NCBI GenBank assembly: GCA_035543455.1
Contig: DATKKE010000070.1
Location: forward strand, 1-37,964
Reading direction: 5' to 3'
Origin: CAIKOD01 sp035543455
Lineage (GTDB): Archaea > Halobacteriota > Methanomicrobia > Methanomicrobiales > Methanospirillaceae
DNA length: 37,964 nucleotides
Of this stretch, positions 1-8,238 are shown piece after piece (within the stretch, counting starts at the first letter, position 1; every line of letters begins with the position of its first letter). The notes under the pieces were generated by a model. It searched no databases. It was not told the origin of the DNA and saw nothing but the letters and a program-made list of their open reading frames with translations. A program made the position numbers and the translations under genes.

Positions 1-501
1 AGAGAAGATCACCGTACATTTCAACCGGTCCACTACCGTATATCGGATCATACTATGACGGTGAGCCCGGAGAAAATAAAAAGTTCCGGTTTTTTCTGCT
101 TTGCCGGCCTCCTGGAGATTAGCCAATCCGGGCGCTCTGGCACTTCTGGGCTCTCCCCGCCGCTATGGCGTCGCCGGCCGGGATAGGGGGAGATTACAGA
201 AATTCATTCGTTTGTCCCTGCAACGCTAACCCTGACCGAAAGCTGACCTGATGGGGAAGGGGAGGTAGGGGGGGCGGTACTCCTTCTGCTTGGTCGACAC
301 CTAAAAGAACGGACGAGGGAATCAACAGAGCTTTTTTTTGTTGCACGCCATTAAACCGATTTCATAACAAATACTGGATTTTCTTACCGGCTGCCTGGTT
401 TTATTCTCAGTGAAGCATCCGGCATTACATATTGTATAATGCAGGACTTGTGCTTCGAATCGATCCCATTAATCCCATGCCATGAACAACAAATATGGTA
501 C
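1..501. other. non-coding left flank
   Basis: I see no convincing gene here. A short open frame on the minus strand begins at an ATG near position 51 and runs off the left edge, but it has no ribosome-binding site and only about 17 codons are visible. Positions 249-293 resemble a dispersed GC-rich element also found at 8184-8238 and 21224-21280. A TATA-like stretch near 424-438 lies about 65 bases upstream of the toxin start at 502. Confidence 0.5.
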
Positions 502-819
502 ATGGGTCGGTTTGTGAGGGGGGACGTTGTTCTTGCCCCTGTAAGAATTGATGCGAAGTCCGGACCAAAAGTCCGGCCCTGCGTTGTTGTTTCAACCGCC
601 GGAAGCAGTTCCCTGATCGTATACCCTGTCAGCAGCAGGCCGTCCGCCGGAACTTCGTCGGTTCCCATCAGCCTCGATGATTTTTCCTGCGGGGGACTCG
701 ACCTGTTCCAGGATAGCTATCTCCTGATCTCGACGAAGTGCCGGATTACGACCCGCGAGATAATCGGAAAAAAGGGTCACCTTCTTGATGAATTTGTTGC
801 GGCAAATATTCGCCGGTAA
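502..819 (+). CDS. MazF/PemK-like toxin, solitary
   Basis: A protein of about 105 residues resembling the MazF/PemK family of growth-inhibiting endoribonucleases. The N-terminus reads MGRFVRGDVVLAPV, followed by a segment with KVRPCVVVS, which corresponds to the family pattern of a G-D-V/I-V strand and a K-x-R-P-x-V/L-V-V strand. I chose the ATG at 502 because the family begins close to this strand; an upstream ATG at 439 in the same frame would add 21 unrelated residues. No antitoxin frame precedes it: the next frame holds only an 11-codon peptide. The gene converges on the TauE-like gene. Either it is an orphan toxin-like protein or its antitoxin lies elsewhere. The family call is good; activity is not shown. 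Confidence 0.72.
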   Translation: MGRFVRGDVVLAPVRIDAKSGPKVRPCVVVSTAGSSSLIVYPVSSRPSAGTSSVPISLDDFSCGGLDLFQDSYLLISTKCRITTREIIGKKGHLLDEFVAANIRR

Positions 820-960
820 CGGTTCCGGAGAAGTGAAACACGGGTCAGGATCCCGAAAAAACCTCCCTAATGTCTGCCACCAGTTCCGATGGCGCAGGGA
901 AACTGCGAAATTATCGGGAAAAAAAGGATGATCCACGATTTTTTACCAAAGAATTTTTTC

Positions 961-1776
961 CTAAGATAAGGGTATGAGGCCGAGCATGTAGCATGCAATC
1001 ACGACGAGGAGACATGCAAATATGAACGAAAGCTTTCGTGCCGAGAGACGGTTAGAAAGCCGTGCCCCGATAATGGTGAAGGGAATTGTCGGGATCACGA
1101 TCGCGGCCCAGAAGATGAGATTGATGTATCCAATGGAATAGGGGGGAAGGTTATGTGCGGCAAGGCCGTTGACGAAGTAACTCAGTGTGCTGCCCGCTGA
1201 AGAGAATACAATGCAGGCTGAACAGGTCGCCATTGCTTCATGGACAGGGACTCCGAAAACGCAGACAAGCACGGGGAGTATCATCAGGCCACCGCCGATA
1301 CCAAGCACCCCGGAAACGATCCCGAATATCAGTCCTGCGATACACCAGTAGTACCACTCGATCTTTTTCCTTCCCCATACCTCGGGGAGAGGCATTACCA
1401 TGCGGACCGCAGAAATGATCAGGAACAGGCCGAAAAGGATTTTCAGGGGCTCTCCGGGGAGATGGGTCGCGAGGGTCCCCCCTATCAATCCACCGATAAT
1501 ACTCGCGCTTCCGATAAGAAAGACAATTTTCCAGACAATCGAGTGGTTCCGCTGGTGTTCATAGGTGTTGATCGAGGCGATAACCAGTGCTATCGCAACG
1601 CTTGTCCCAAATGCCACCCGTATTGCCGTGGTAGTATCATACCCGTCATGGGAAAGAAGCCAGAACATGACAGGGTTGTCAAGGTACGATCCGGCCAGGC
1701 CAAGAAGTCCGGAAGAAAAACCGGCAAGAATTCCTGTAACAATAAGAATCAGGGCGGCAATTGACGTGTCAATCAT
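961..1776 (-). CDS. TauE/SafE (TSUP) family membrane exporter
   Basis: A 271-residue integral membrane protein with about eight hydrophobic segments. The family's internal duplication is visible: an N-terminal repeat beginning near GFSSGLLGLAGS and a second near GIVSGVLGIGGG, each with a glycine-rich turn followed by a proline-containing helix. Members of the TSUP family move sulfite, sulfoacetate, thiosulfate or other small anions across the cytoplasmic membrane. The ATG at 1776 is preceded by a weak AAGGG. The gene is transcribed away from the APS/PAPS-reductase-like fusion gene at 2030, which suggests a sulfur-anion substrate, but that is inference from context. Length is normal for the family. 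Confidence 0.85.
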   Translation of the reverse strand: MIDTSIAALILIVTGILAGFSSGLLGLAGSYLDNPVMFWLLSHDGYDTTTAIRVAFGTSVAIALVIASINTYEHQRNHSIVWKIVFLIGSASIIGGLIGGTLATHLPGEPLKILFGLFLIISAVRMVMPLPEVWGRKKIEWYYWCIAGLIFGIVSGVLGIGGGLMILPVLVCVFGVPVHEAMATCSACIVFSSAGSTLSYFVNGLAAHNLPPYSIGYINLIFWAAIVIPTIPFTIIGARLSNRLSARKLSFIFACLLVVIACYMLGLIPLS

Positions 1777-1901
1777 AGTGGGACCCTTGACAGGTCAGTG
1801 GTATCGATTATCCGTGTTCTCCGGGAACAGATGTGGAGTCGCGCATTCCGCTGTCTTTTTCGGTTATTCCCTGGCATTCATCAGGTTATTGCATTCGTAC
1901 A

Positions 1902-1918
1902 ACGATAATTGTTATCGT
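1902..1918. promoter_or_regulatory. 17-bp palindrome between divergent sulfur genes
   Basis: The sequence ACGATAA-TTG-TTATCGT is a perfect inverted repeat with 7-base arms. It sits in the spacer between the TauE-like gene and the reductase fusion. A further half-site, ACGATAATA, occurs at 1972-1980 immediately upstream of the fusion gene. Size and placement suit a dimeric transcription factor controlling one or both genes. No regulator gene lies next to it. Confidence 0.45.
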
Positions 1919-2029
1919 CAGCGGTGGTGCAGTGCAACCGTCTGATCCGGTGCTCTGATCTTCAGAAAATAACGATAATAATATGTGCATTTTCCCAATT
2001 TGGCAGTGCGGTACCCGAACATCGCTATT

Positions 2030-4837
2030 ATGAGAAACGGGACCCAATTGTTTTCGATGCAGGAACCCCCGGTAAAGAAGATACTGTACTGGTGTGAACA
2101 GTGCAACATACCGCTTATCGGGAGATCATGCGCATGCGGCTGCCAGGGATTCCCTATCTCCCTCCTTGAACCGTACGATGTGAGACCCGCACTGGCTGCG
2201 GACAGGGATCTTATCAATAAGCTCATCAGGGAAAGGTTTGGGGATATTCCCCTCCCGGGGGTAGTGCTCCTGAACAAGGCAGGCGGACTCGACCGCAACG
2301 ACCTCGTGATCGCAAACGGTACCAGGTTAGGCTGGCTGACGTTCGATCCTGTCATGAGACAATTCAGTTTCGACCTTTCGCCGGAAGCAGTCAGGTTCAT
2401 GATACCCCACGCGACACGGGGGATCCTGGACCTCGAGGCTTCGGCTGAACTGCCACACGACCGTGCAACGAGGGGAAGAATCGGTGGGAAAAAATTCAGG
2501 GTCAGTTATGACGGGCCGGATGGGACCGTAATAGTACAGTACCGCGGTAAATTCGGGACCGGTGTGATAAACGGCGGCTGGATCAGGATCCGGGAAATTG
2601 CCCAGGTGATCCAGGCTGCCCCACCGGATCCGGACTGGGATGAAGTGATCGCAAAGAACCGGTATCACCTGAAGAACCTGGAACGAAATGCAGTAAGGGC
2701 AATCAAGCAGTTTATCGGCAAAAGACCTGTTATTAACGTCTCCTTCTCAGGTGGCAAGGACAGTACGGCGGTCCTCCTGCTTGCAAAAAAAGCAGGGGTA
2801 AACGATGCCTTTTTTATCGATACGGGAATCGAGTTCCCTGAAACCATCGACTTCATCAGGTCGATGGGTGTCGAAATGGTCAGCGGTGCAGGGGATTTCT
2901 GGGGAGCGGTAACAAGAGCCGGCCCCCCCGCTAAAGACAACCGCTGGTGCTGTAAACTTTTAAAACAAAATCCGCTCCGTGTCTATCTGGCTAAAACCGG
3001 GCCGTGTATCACCCTGCAGGGCAACAGGTGGTATGAGTCCTGGAACCGGGCCGGCCTCGAACTGGCTGTCGTTAATCCCCTTAACCCACTCCAGATGAAT
3101 GTTTCTCCAATCAGGAACTGGAGGGCGCTTGAAGTATTCCTTTACCTCTGGTGGCAGGACGCAGCGGAGAACCCCCTGTATGATCTCGGTATCGAGCGAA
3201 TCGGGTGTTATCCCTGTCCTTCGATGCTTGAAAGTGAATTTGAAGGTCTTAAAACTCTTCATCCGGATCTTGCGGCCCGGTGGTCGGATGTCCTTGCGTC
3301 ATGGGCAGGAAAAAAAGGACTGCCACCGGAATATGTGAATTTCGGGCTGTGGCGCTGGAAAAACCTGCCCAGGAAAATGCAGGAATTATGCAGGGAACGC
3401 AATATAGGGTTGAAGGAGACCCAGGACGGCGTTACTCTGATCGGAGATCCCGGAGAGGTTCGCCAGTGCCCTCCGGTCACTTCCCAAAGCGGAATTACCC
3501 CGTCTTCGGAAGAAGTTAAGAAGCCCCACACGGTCAACGATGTTGGACCCAAACCCCCCTTGCCGGGACCGGGAAATAACGACAGGCAGATCGTTGATGA
3601 ACCGGAACATTCCGATCATGGCGGAGATGTCGGGAATAAAAATTCCGATAAAAATAAATCTGACAGGATAAGACGGGATTTTTCCATTCTTACCGATTTT
3701 GTCTACCTTGACAATGTCTCCATGAGCCTCTCCCCGGAGCCGGTAATCGAGGCAATGCTCGAATATGAACGACGATACCGGGCCAGTGCCGGGACCGCTT
3801 CGCACAGGCTTGCCGGGATTGCCTACCAGCGGTACTGGCATGCGCATGAAAAAGTTGAGAAGTTCGTCGGAGGCGGTCCCGGGGGATTGACGGTTTTTAC
3901 CCATAGTCTCGAAGAAGCGATGGGTACCGTCCGGAAAGGGATCAGGTGGAGACCTGGAGACAGGGTTCTTGCGGGTGCAGGCGAACCCGGTTTATTGATT
4001 CTGCCCTGGAAATCTTCTGTCCAGGAGGAGCTGTCTCCGATGGTCCTCCCGGTAAATGGAGACTATTTCCCGGATCTCGAAAAACTTGAAGAATTAACCT
4101 GGAAGGAAGACGTCCGCCTGTTCATCATTTCCCATGTCTCGGATATCACCGGGGCCATCGCACCCCTGGAAGAGATTATCACCATCTGCCATGAGAACGA
4201 TACCTATGTCCTTGTCGACGGTTCGCATTCTGTTTCACATATACCAGTGGATGTCAGCAGGCTCGGAATGGATTTTTTCTGTTTCTCAGGTCACACCATG
4301 CTCGGCCCGACCGGAACGGGTGTTTTATGGATACGGGATCCTGAAACCCTCCCGTTGATAGCTGGTCCGGGTGTTGGCATTACACCGGGATCAGAAGATT
4401 CAGCCCGGATCCTACATGATTATTTCGAGCCGGGAACACCGAATTTTGCAGGGTCTATCGGACTCGGGGCGGCTGTCGATTACCTTGCAGGGGTTGGGAT
4501 GGGCTGGGTCAGGGATCATGACCATCGCCTCACCGAACGGCTGATCACCGGGCTCTCGAAGATTGATGGCATCACATCCTATACAACCCCGGAACGTGGA
4601 CGGAGGATCGGCAACGTATGTTTTAGTATTATGGGTATGGAATCCGGTGACGCAACCCGGTATCTTGAAGACGAAGCCGATATTCTCATTGGATCAGGAA
4701 CAGGAGATCTTAGATTCCGGATGGAGAGCCTTGGCATGCCGGGAGGGGCGGTGCAGGCAGGTGTCAGTCTTTATAACAACGAACAGGATATTGATACACT
4801 CCTTGCTGCTCTCATCGGGATCAGCCGCGGGCTATAG
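2030..4837 (+). CDS. APS/PAPS-reductase-like PP-loop protein fused to degenerate SufS-like domain
   Basis: A fusion of about 935 residues. Numbering from a GTG at 1985, the layout is: a Cys-rich finger (C37, C40, C49, C51, C53); a region around 60-200 that may be PUA-like; an ATP-PPi-type PP-loop SGGKDST at 255-261; a pair C322-C323 and CYPC at 408-411; a Pro/Gly/Asn-rich linker at about 490-560; and a class V aminotransferase domain from about 565 to the end. The CC...CxxC spacing matches the [4Fe-4S] ligands of APS reductases. The C-terminal half aligns by eye with cysteine desulfurase SufS, but the PLP lysine in SGHK is Thr (SGHT, codon 4295-4297) and the catalytic Cys is absent. The start is uncertain: ATGs at 2030 and 2057 both lack a Shine-Dalgarno. 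Sulfur transfer to RNA or a small molecule is possible; the real function is unknown. Confidence 0.8.
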   Translation: MRNGTQLFSMQEPPVKKILYWCEQCNIPLIGRSCACGCQGFPISLLEPYDVRPALAADRDLINKLIRERFGDIPLPGVVLLNKAGGLDRNDLVIANGTRLGWLTFDPVMRQFSFDLSPEAVRFMIPHATRGILDLEASAELPHDRATRGRIGGKKFRVSYDGPDGTVIVQYRGKFGTGVINGGWIRIREIAQVIQAAPPDPDWDEVIAKNRYHLKNLERNAVRAIKQFIGKRPVINVSFSGGKDSTAVLLLAKKAGVNDAFFIDTGIEFPETIDFIRSMGVEMVSGAGDFWGAVTRAGPPAKDNRWCCKLLKQNPLRVYLAKTGPCITLQGNRWYESWNRAGLELAVVNPLNPLQMNVSPIRNWRALEVFLYLWWQDAAENPLYDLGIERIGCYPCPSMLESEFEGLKTLHPDLAARWSDVLASWAGKKGLPPEYVNFGLWRWKNLPRKMQELCRERNIGLKETQDGVTLIGDPGEVRQCPPVTSQSGITPSSEEVKKPHTVNDVGPKPPLPGPGNNDRQIVDEPEHSDHGGDVGNKNSDKNKSDRIRRDFSILTDFVYLDNVSMSLSPEPVIEAMLEYERRYRASAGTASHRLAGIAYQRYWHAHEKVEKFVGGGPGGLTVFTHSLEEAMGTVRKGIRWRPGDRVLAGAGEPGLLILPWKSSVQEELSPMVLPVNGDYFPDLEKLEELTWKEDVRLFIISHVSDITGAIAPLEEIITICHENDTYVLVDGSHSVSHIPVDVSRLGMDFFCFSGHTMLGPTGTGVLWIRDPETLPLIAGPGVGITPGSEDSARILHDYFEPGTPNFAGSIGLGAAVDYLAGVGMGWVRDHDHRLTERLITGLSKIDGITSYTTPERGRRIGNVCFSIMGMESGDATRYLEDEADILIGSGTGDLRFRMESLGMPGGAVQAGVSLYNNEQDIDTLLAALIGISRGL

Positions 4838-5137
4838 GCTCTGCGGAAGATCGTTCATCGCCTTTACCCATGTCCTGAGAACCGCAGCGATTTTATTATT
4901 GCCGGCTCCCCACCGTTGACGCGACATAATCCTCCGATAATTTTAGGTCAATTTCGGTAAATCCGATCCGACTCCTGGAGAAGTATCCCTCCGACAGGTA
5001 GCAGGAGAGACTGATAACTTCATAGGCAGCAGGAGACTGATAGATTCATACCGGCTGCGGCTGGAAGATACCTTGAAATTCCGGTACTGCATCCTACCTG
5101 TTGTGAGCTGATCGCTATCGCTGACAGAACACGCACT
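4838..5137. other. spacer with short tandem repeat
   Basis: Non-coding spacer between two co-directional genes. The only structure seen is the tandem repeat at 4998-5050. No clear TATA box was recognised for the downstream membrane protein. Confidence 0.5.
4998..5050. repeat. imperfect tandem repeat, two units of 26-27 bp
   Basis: Unit one covers 4998-5024 and unit two 5025-5050. Both share GCAGGAGA, CTGATA and TTCATA in the same order with small indels. The repeat lies about 90 bases upstream of the membrane protein start. Confidence 0.6.
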
Positions 5138-5929
5138 GTGGGGGACGGCACCCATCAATGGCTACTCATCCTGGTGGCGACACTATTCAACCTGCTCTTT
5201 GAATACTCATGCCGGGGTTCCGATACGCTGTCCACGAATCCCCTCCTGTTTCCGACCCTCTTTGCACTATATTTTTCGTTGTTTACCCTGGTCGAGGACC
5301 TTATCGTCCGGTTCAGGCTCCGCGACTATCATTTCCTGATCATGGCGTTTTTTTATGGCACTATTTACGAATTTTTTGCCAGGGGGTCGGCCCTTTCCGG
5401 AACCGGTTTTCTCGGTATCGACTGGGTGACACTGGTATTCGCGAACATCGTCATGTGGGCTTCGGTCCAGGGAATCCTGACATTCTACCTTGCGACACGA
5501 GTATTTCCCCGTGGTCCGCATACTCCTCTCCTCGGTGAGCGCGGATGGATCATCGCACTCATCGTGAACTTTTCTGCACTTGCATTACTCCACGCCGGTA
5601 ACCATATCCCGCCACCCGGGATCACACCAATGCTTGTGCTCGTCGCCATCCTCATTGTCACAGGGATTATCTTCAGGAGCCAGGCGAATAAAACGAAATG
5701 GCGATCGGCATATGTACCGTTCCGCAAATCCACGATTCTCGATCTTCTCTGCCTTTTTACTATCGTAATATTCCTGTTCAGTATATGGATACCCGTTCAC
5801 GGGCCGGCTAACCCGTACTCTGCGCTTAATAACGTAACTGCCTGGAGGATTAGCATGGTGTGGGCATGTGTTGTTGCTGTTGTCCTCTTTATATACAGGG
5901 TCCTGAAGGGCGAACCGATACCGGTCTGA
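5138..5929 (+). CDS. multi-pass membrane protein of unknown function
   Basis: A 263-residue protein with about seven or eight hydrophobic helices, which I do not recognise. Charged stretches between helices include VRFRLRDYH near residue 60 and a basic loop SQANKTKWR near 185; a HAGNHIPPPG motif lies in a central loop. The GTG at 5138 is used because the next in-frame ATG is inside the third helix and an in-frame stop lies just upstream; no Shine-Dalgarno is visible. It stands alone between the fusion gene and the HIT gene, so neighbours give no functional hint. Confidence 0.65.
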   Translation: MGDGTHQWLLILVATLFNLLFEYSCRGSDTLSTNPLLFPTLFALYFSLFTLVEDLIVRFRLRDYHFLIMAFFYGTIYEFFARGSALSGTGFLGIDWVTLVFANIVMWASVQGILTFYLATRVFPRGPHTPLLGERGWIIALIVNFSALALLHAGNHIPPPGITPMLVLVAILIVTGIIFRSQANKTKWRSAYVPFRKSTILDLLCLFTIVIFLFSIWIPVHGPANPYSALNNVTAWRISMVWACVVAVVLFIYRVLKGEPIPV

Positions 5930-6025
5930 CAAGGGCCATATATTGCAGAACGAAGCGCAACCTTTATTGAAAATGCAAGGTTTATACCCTGAAGATCAGG
6001 ATGCCGGTGCCTGACAGGAGGTTCT

Positions 6026-6598
6026 ATGGGTCCCCATAAGATCATGTCCCCCTTGCCCGACAGGGGCTACAATGCAGAACTTGTCCCCGAATCATTACAT
6101 GGGCCTGCCGCACATACCCGGCCGGCGATACAGAACCCTCCGCCGGATATTCCGGAGAAAGATGGGGGTGAGGGCAGGGAAACAACATTTCCCTGCCCGT
6201 TCTGCAACCCGTCCCCGGAATATATCGTTCTTTCAAATGACCTTTGCTATGCCCGGTGGGATATCAACCCGGTTAGCAGGGGTCACCTGCTGATCATGCC
6301 CTTCCGTCATGTCTCCGACTTTTTTGACACAACAGCCGAAGAACGATATGCGATTATGAACCTCGCAGCCAGCTCCCGGATTGTCATCCAGGACCGGTTT
6401 CATCCATCGGGTTATAATTTCGGGGTAAATTCCGGGAAGGCTGCCGGTCAGGTGATCGAACACGTTCATTTCCACCTTATACCACGGTACTACGGAGATG
6501 CACGAACAAAACCTAACGGCATGCGCAATGTTATCCCGAAGGTGCCCCTGCGCCAGCACAAACTTCGCGAATATCTTTACTCCGCAGAGAACGGGTGA
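6026..6598 (+). CDS. HIT family nucleotide hydrolase/transferase
   Basis: A 190-residue protein of the histidine triad superfamily, whose members hydrolyse or transfer nucleotides from nucleoside phosphoramidates, dinucleoside polyphosphates or related substrates. The triad is intact: H146-V-H148-F-H150 within IEHVHFHLIPR, with the central His as expected nucleophile. An N-terminal CPFC (about residue 57) fits the zinc-binding CxxC seen in many HIT proteins. About 50 N-terminal residues precede the domain and are unusual for the family, but AGGAGGT at 6016-6022 just upstream supports the ATG at 6026. The C-terminal basic tail (RQHKLREYL) is typical of longer, Ap4A-phosphorylase-like HIT members. 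Exact substrate unknown. Confidence 0.88.
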   Translation: MGPHKIMSPLPDRGYNAELVPESLHGPAAHTRPAIQNPPPDIPEKDGGEGRETTFPCPFCNPSPEYIVLSNDLCYARWDINPVSRGHLLIMPFRHVSDFFDTTAEERYAIMNLAASSRIVIQDRFHPSGYNFGVNSGKAAGQVIEHVHFHLIPRYYGDARTKPNGMRNVIPKVPLRQHKLREYLYSAENG

Positions 6599-6830
6599 AG
6601 AAAAGGTCTGGATGGCCAATAAGCCGTATTGAGGTCTCTATCAGGTCTCCTGTCCCGGCATACGGGATATAGATTATAAATCCCAGGACATGGTACAATC
6701 CGGTGGCAGATTAAAACCGGTTTAATGAATCCCCGCAAAATACCACAGATAATAATCATGAAAAAAAAGCCCTTCCCTGATGAATGCCCCTCACGTTTCC
6801 CGTTACCTTCCTGGACAGGGCAGGAGGCAA

Positions 6831-7322
6831 TTAAGACGGTCTCTGGTTTTCGTTGGGAATGGATTCGGCAAATTTCCGGACAGTTCCCAAAAAATCTCCC
6901 GAATCGACATCTTTTTCGATGGTGAACGCAGATCCCATCAGGATGAGACCTTTCGTTTCAAGCCTTCCCTTGAGATGTCTGATGGCCTTCTCTGCACCCG
7001 AGCCCCCCATTTCCACGAGGACGTAACAGCGTTTTCCATTGCAGTTGGTGAGCCTGTCGATATATTCGTTTACATACGGGGGAACTTTTTGTGCCCAGAC
7101 GGGCGATGCAAGGACCAGAGCATCGTATCCTGACAGGTCGGTGATTCCGGCCTTTATCGGAGATTTAAATCCAAATAAAGCTCGCATCGCGTTGCCTGCC
7201 ATACCGGAAGGTTCTTTTTCCGGGATTATCTGGCTGGGTTCCGCCCCGATCGCCTTGCAGAGTTGTTCTGCCACCTTCCGGGTGTGGCCCTTCCATGAAT
7301 AATATGCGCATACGGTTTTCAT
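6831..7322 (-). CDS. flavodoxin family protein
   Basis: A 163-residue FMN-binding electron carrier. The N-terminus reads MKTVCAYYSWKGHTRKVAE, where the S-W-K-G-H-T loop is the expected phosphate-binding loop after the first beta strand. ASPVWAQKVPP is the second flavin loop and matches the ASPVW-type motif of small archaeal flavodoxins. AGGAGA lies 4-5 bases upstream of the ATG, supporting the start. It lies downstream of the small zinc-ribbon protein on the same strand with a gap of about 140 bases and converges on the HIT gene. The redox partner is unknown. Confidence 0.87.
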   Translation of the reverse strand: MKTVCAYYSWKGHTRKVAEQLCKAIGAEPSQIIPEKEPSGMAGNAMRALFGFKSPIKAGITDLSGYDALVLASPVWAQKVPPYVNEYIDRLTNCNGKRCYVLVEMGGSGAEKAIRHLKGRLETKGLILMGSAFTIEKDVDSGDFLGTVRKFAESIPNENQRPS

Positions 7323-7464
7323 ACTGTCTCCTATGGAAAAAGGACCGGAGAGGTGATAAAATGTCGGTACACCTCAATAGCCGGAGATTTCAAATTGTCG
7401 GATATGATTCCCGGATGGTCGGGTCAATTCAGATCGGGTCAAATCGGGAAACTGTGAACTCCCC

Positions 7465-7728
7465 TCATTTCGGTCCCGCTTTACGGCGTCCAGCCGCCTT
7501 CTCGGCCTCGATCAGTCTCTCATACAGCTCTTCCCCAACGCATTCCTTCGCATACCTGCAGGACTGGACACACGAAGTAATATCATTATAAGCCGTGAAC
7601 CCGCATTTGCTGCATTTTACACTGATATCGTTCGAGAAGATCTCGATCTCTTCGCCGCATGCCGGGCATTTTTTAATGGTCAGCGTCGGTGTTCGCACAT
7701 TTGCTGCCCCTGGGCACCTTTCGTACAC
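7465..7728 (-). CDS. small zinc-ribbon protein
   Basis: An 87-residue Cys-rich protein. CPACGEEIEIFSND and CSKCGF give the two CxxC knuckles of a zinc ribbon; a second cluster, SCVQSCRYAKEC, adds three cysteines that could bind metal or iron-sulfur. The GTG at 7728 has GGAGA nine bases upstream. A minus-strand TATA box (CTATATAATC, 7755-7764) lies about 30 bases upstream, implying a very short leader. I recognise the general type of conserved archaeal protein but know no function. It may share transcription with the flavodoxin downstream. Confidence 0.7.
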   Translation of the reverse strand: MYERCPGAANVRTPTLTIKKCPACGEEIEIFSNDISVKCSKCGFTAYNDITSCVQSCRYAKECVGEELYERLIEAEKAAGRRKAGPK

Positions 7729-7754
7729 GGCAATCTCCCCGATAGTGAATACCT

Positions 7755-7764
7755 GATTATATAG
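7755..7764 (-). promoter_or_regulatory. TATA box for zinc-ribbon gene
   Basis: CTATATAATC on the minus strand, 27-36 bases upstream of the GTG at 7728. Archaeal transcription usually starts 22-27 bases downstream of the TATA centre, giving a nearly leaderless message. Confidence 0.45.
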
Positions 7765-8152
7765 TTGAAACGTATAAAATCTCCTGTTTACAGCCTGCGC
7801 TCCACTGGAAATAAAGGGGTATAAAAATATTAGGAATTATTCCGTTTGGTATTCTCTAAGAAAGACACAGGATAACCAGTTGATTTTTGACGATATGGTT
7901 CTATTTTTGGTTGAATATAATTTGTCCGGTCATTCGACATGAGTAGTACCATGCATCGTATAAAAAAACTATTATGACCAGTTTTTCATTAATTCATAAA
8001 TCTGGAACTATATCATTGAGAACAAATAGTACAAAATCATCCGGCAACCTGTGATTTTATGCGCGTCGTTGCTACAGAATCTTCCGGAAATAGCTCACGT
8101 GATCCATTATACGGTTGCTGTCCAGGATCCTTCCCGCCATTACTTCGGGATT

Positions 8153-8197
8153 CCTTCCTGACCGGCAACCGGTCAAAACCGATTTCCGGCAGGAAGG
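8153..8197. repeat. inverted repeat / hairpin
   Basis: Perfect 8-base arms CCTTCCTG (8153-8160) and CAGGAAGG (8190-8197), with an inner ACCGG (8161-8165) / CCGGT (8169-8173) pair. It overlaps the dispersed element at 8184-8238. Confidence 0.5.
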
Positions 8198-8238
8198 GGG
8201 GTTTCACCTCCTCCCTGACCCCCAAATCAGGATAACCA
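8184..8238 (-). repeat. dispersed GC-rich element, copy A
   Basis: Read on the minus strand this closely matches 21224-21280 read on the plus strand. Shared blocks in order are ATCCTG, GGGGT, CAGGGAGG, GGTGAAACC, CCTTC and TGCCGGAA. Both copies lie in spacers. Confidence 0.6.
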
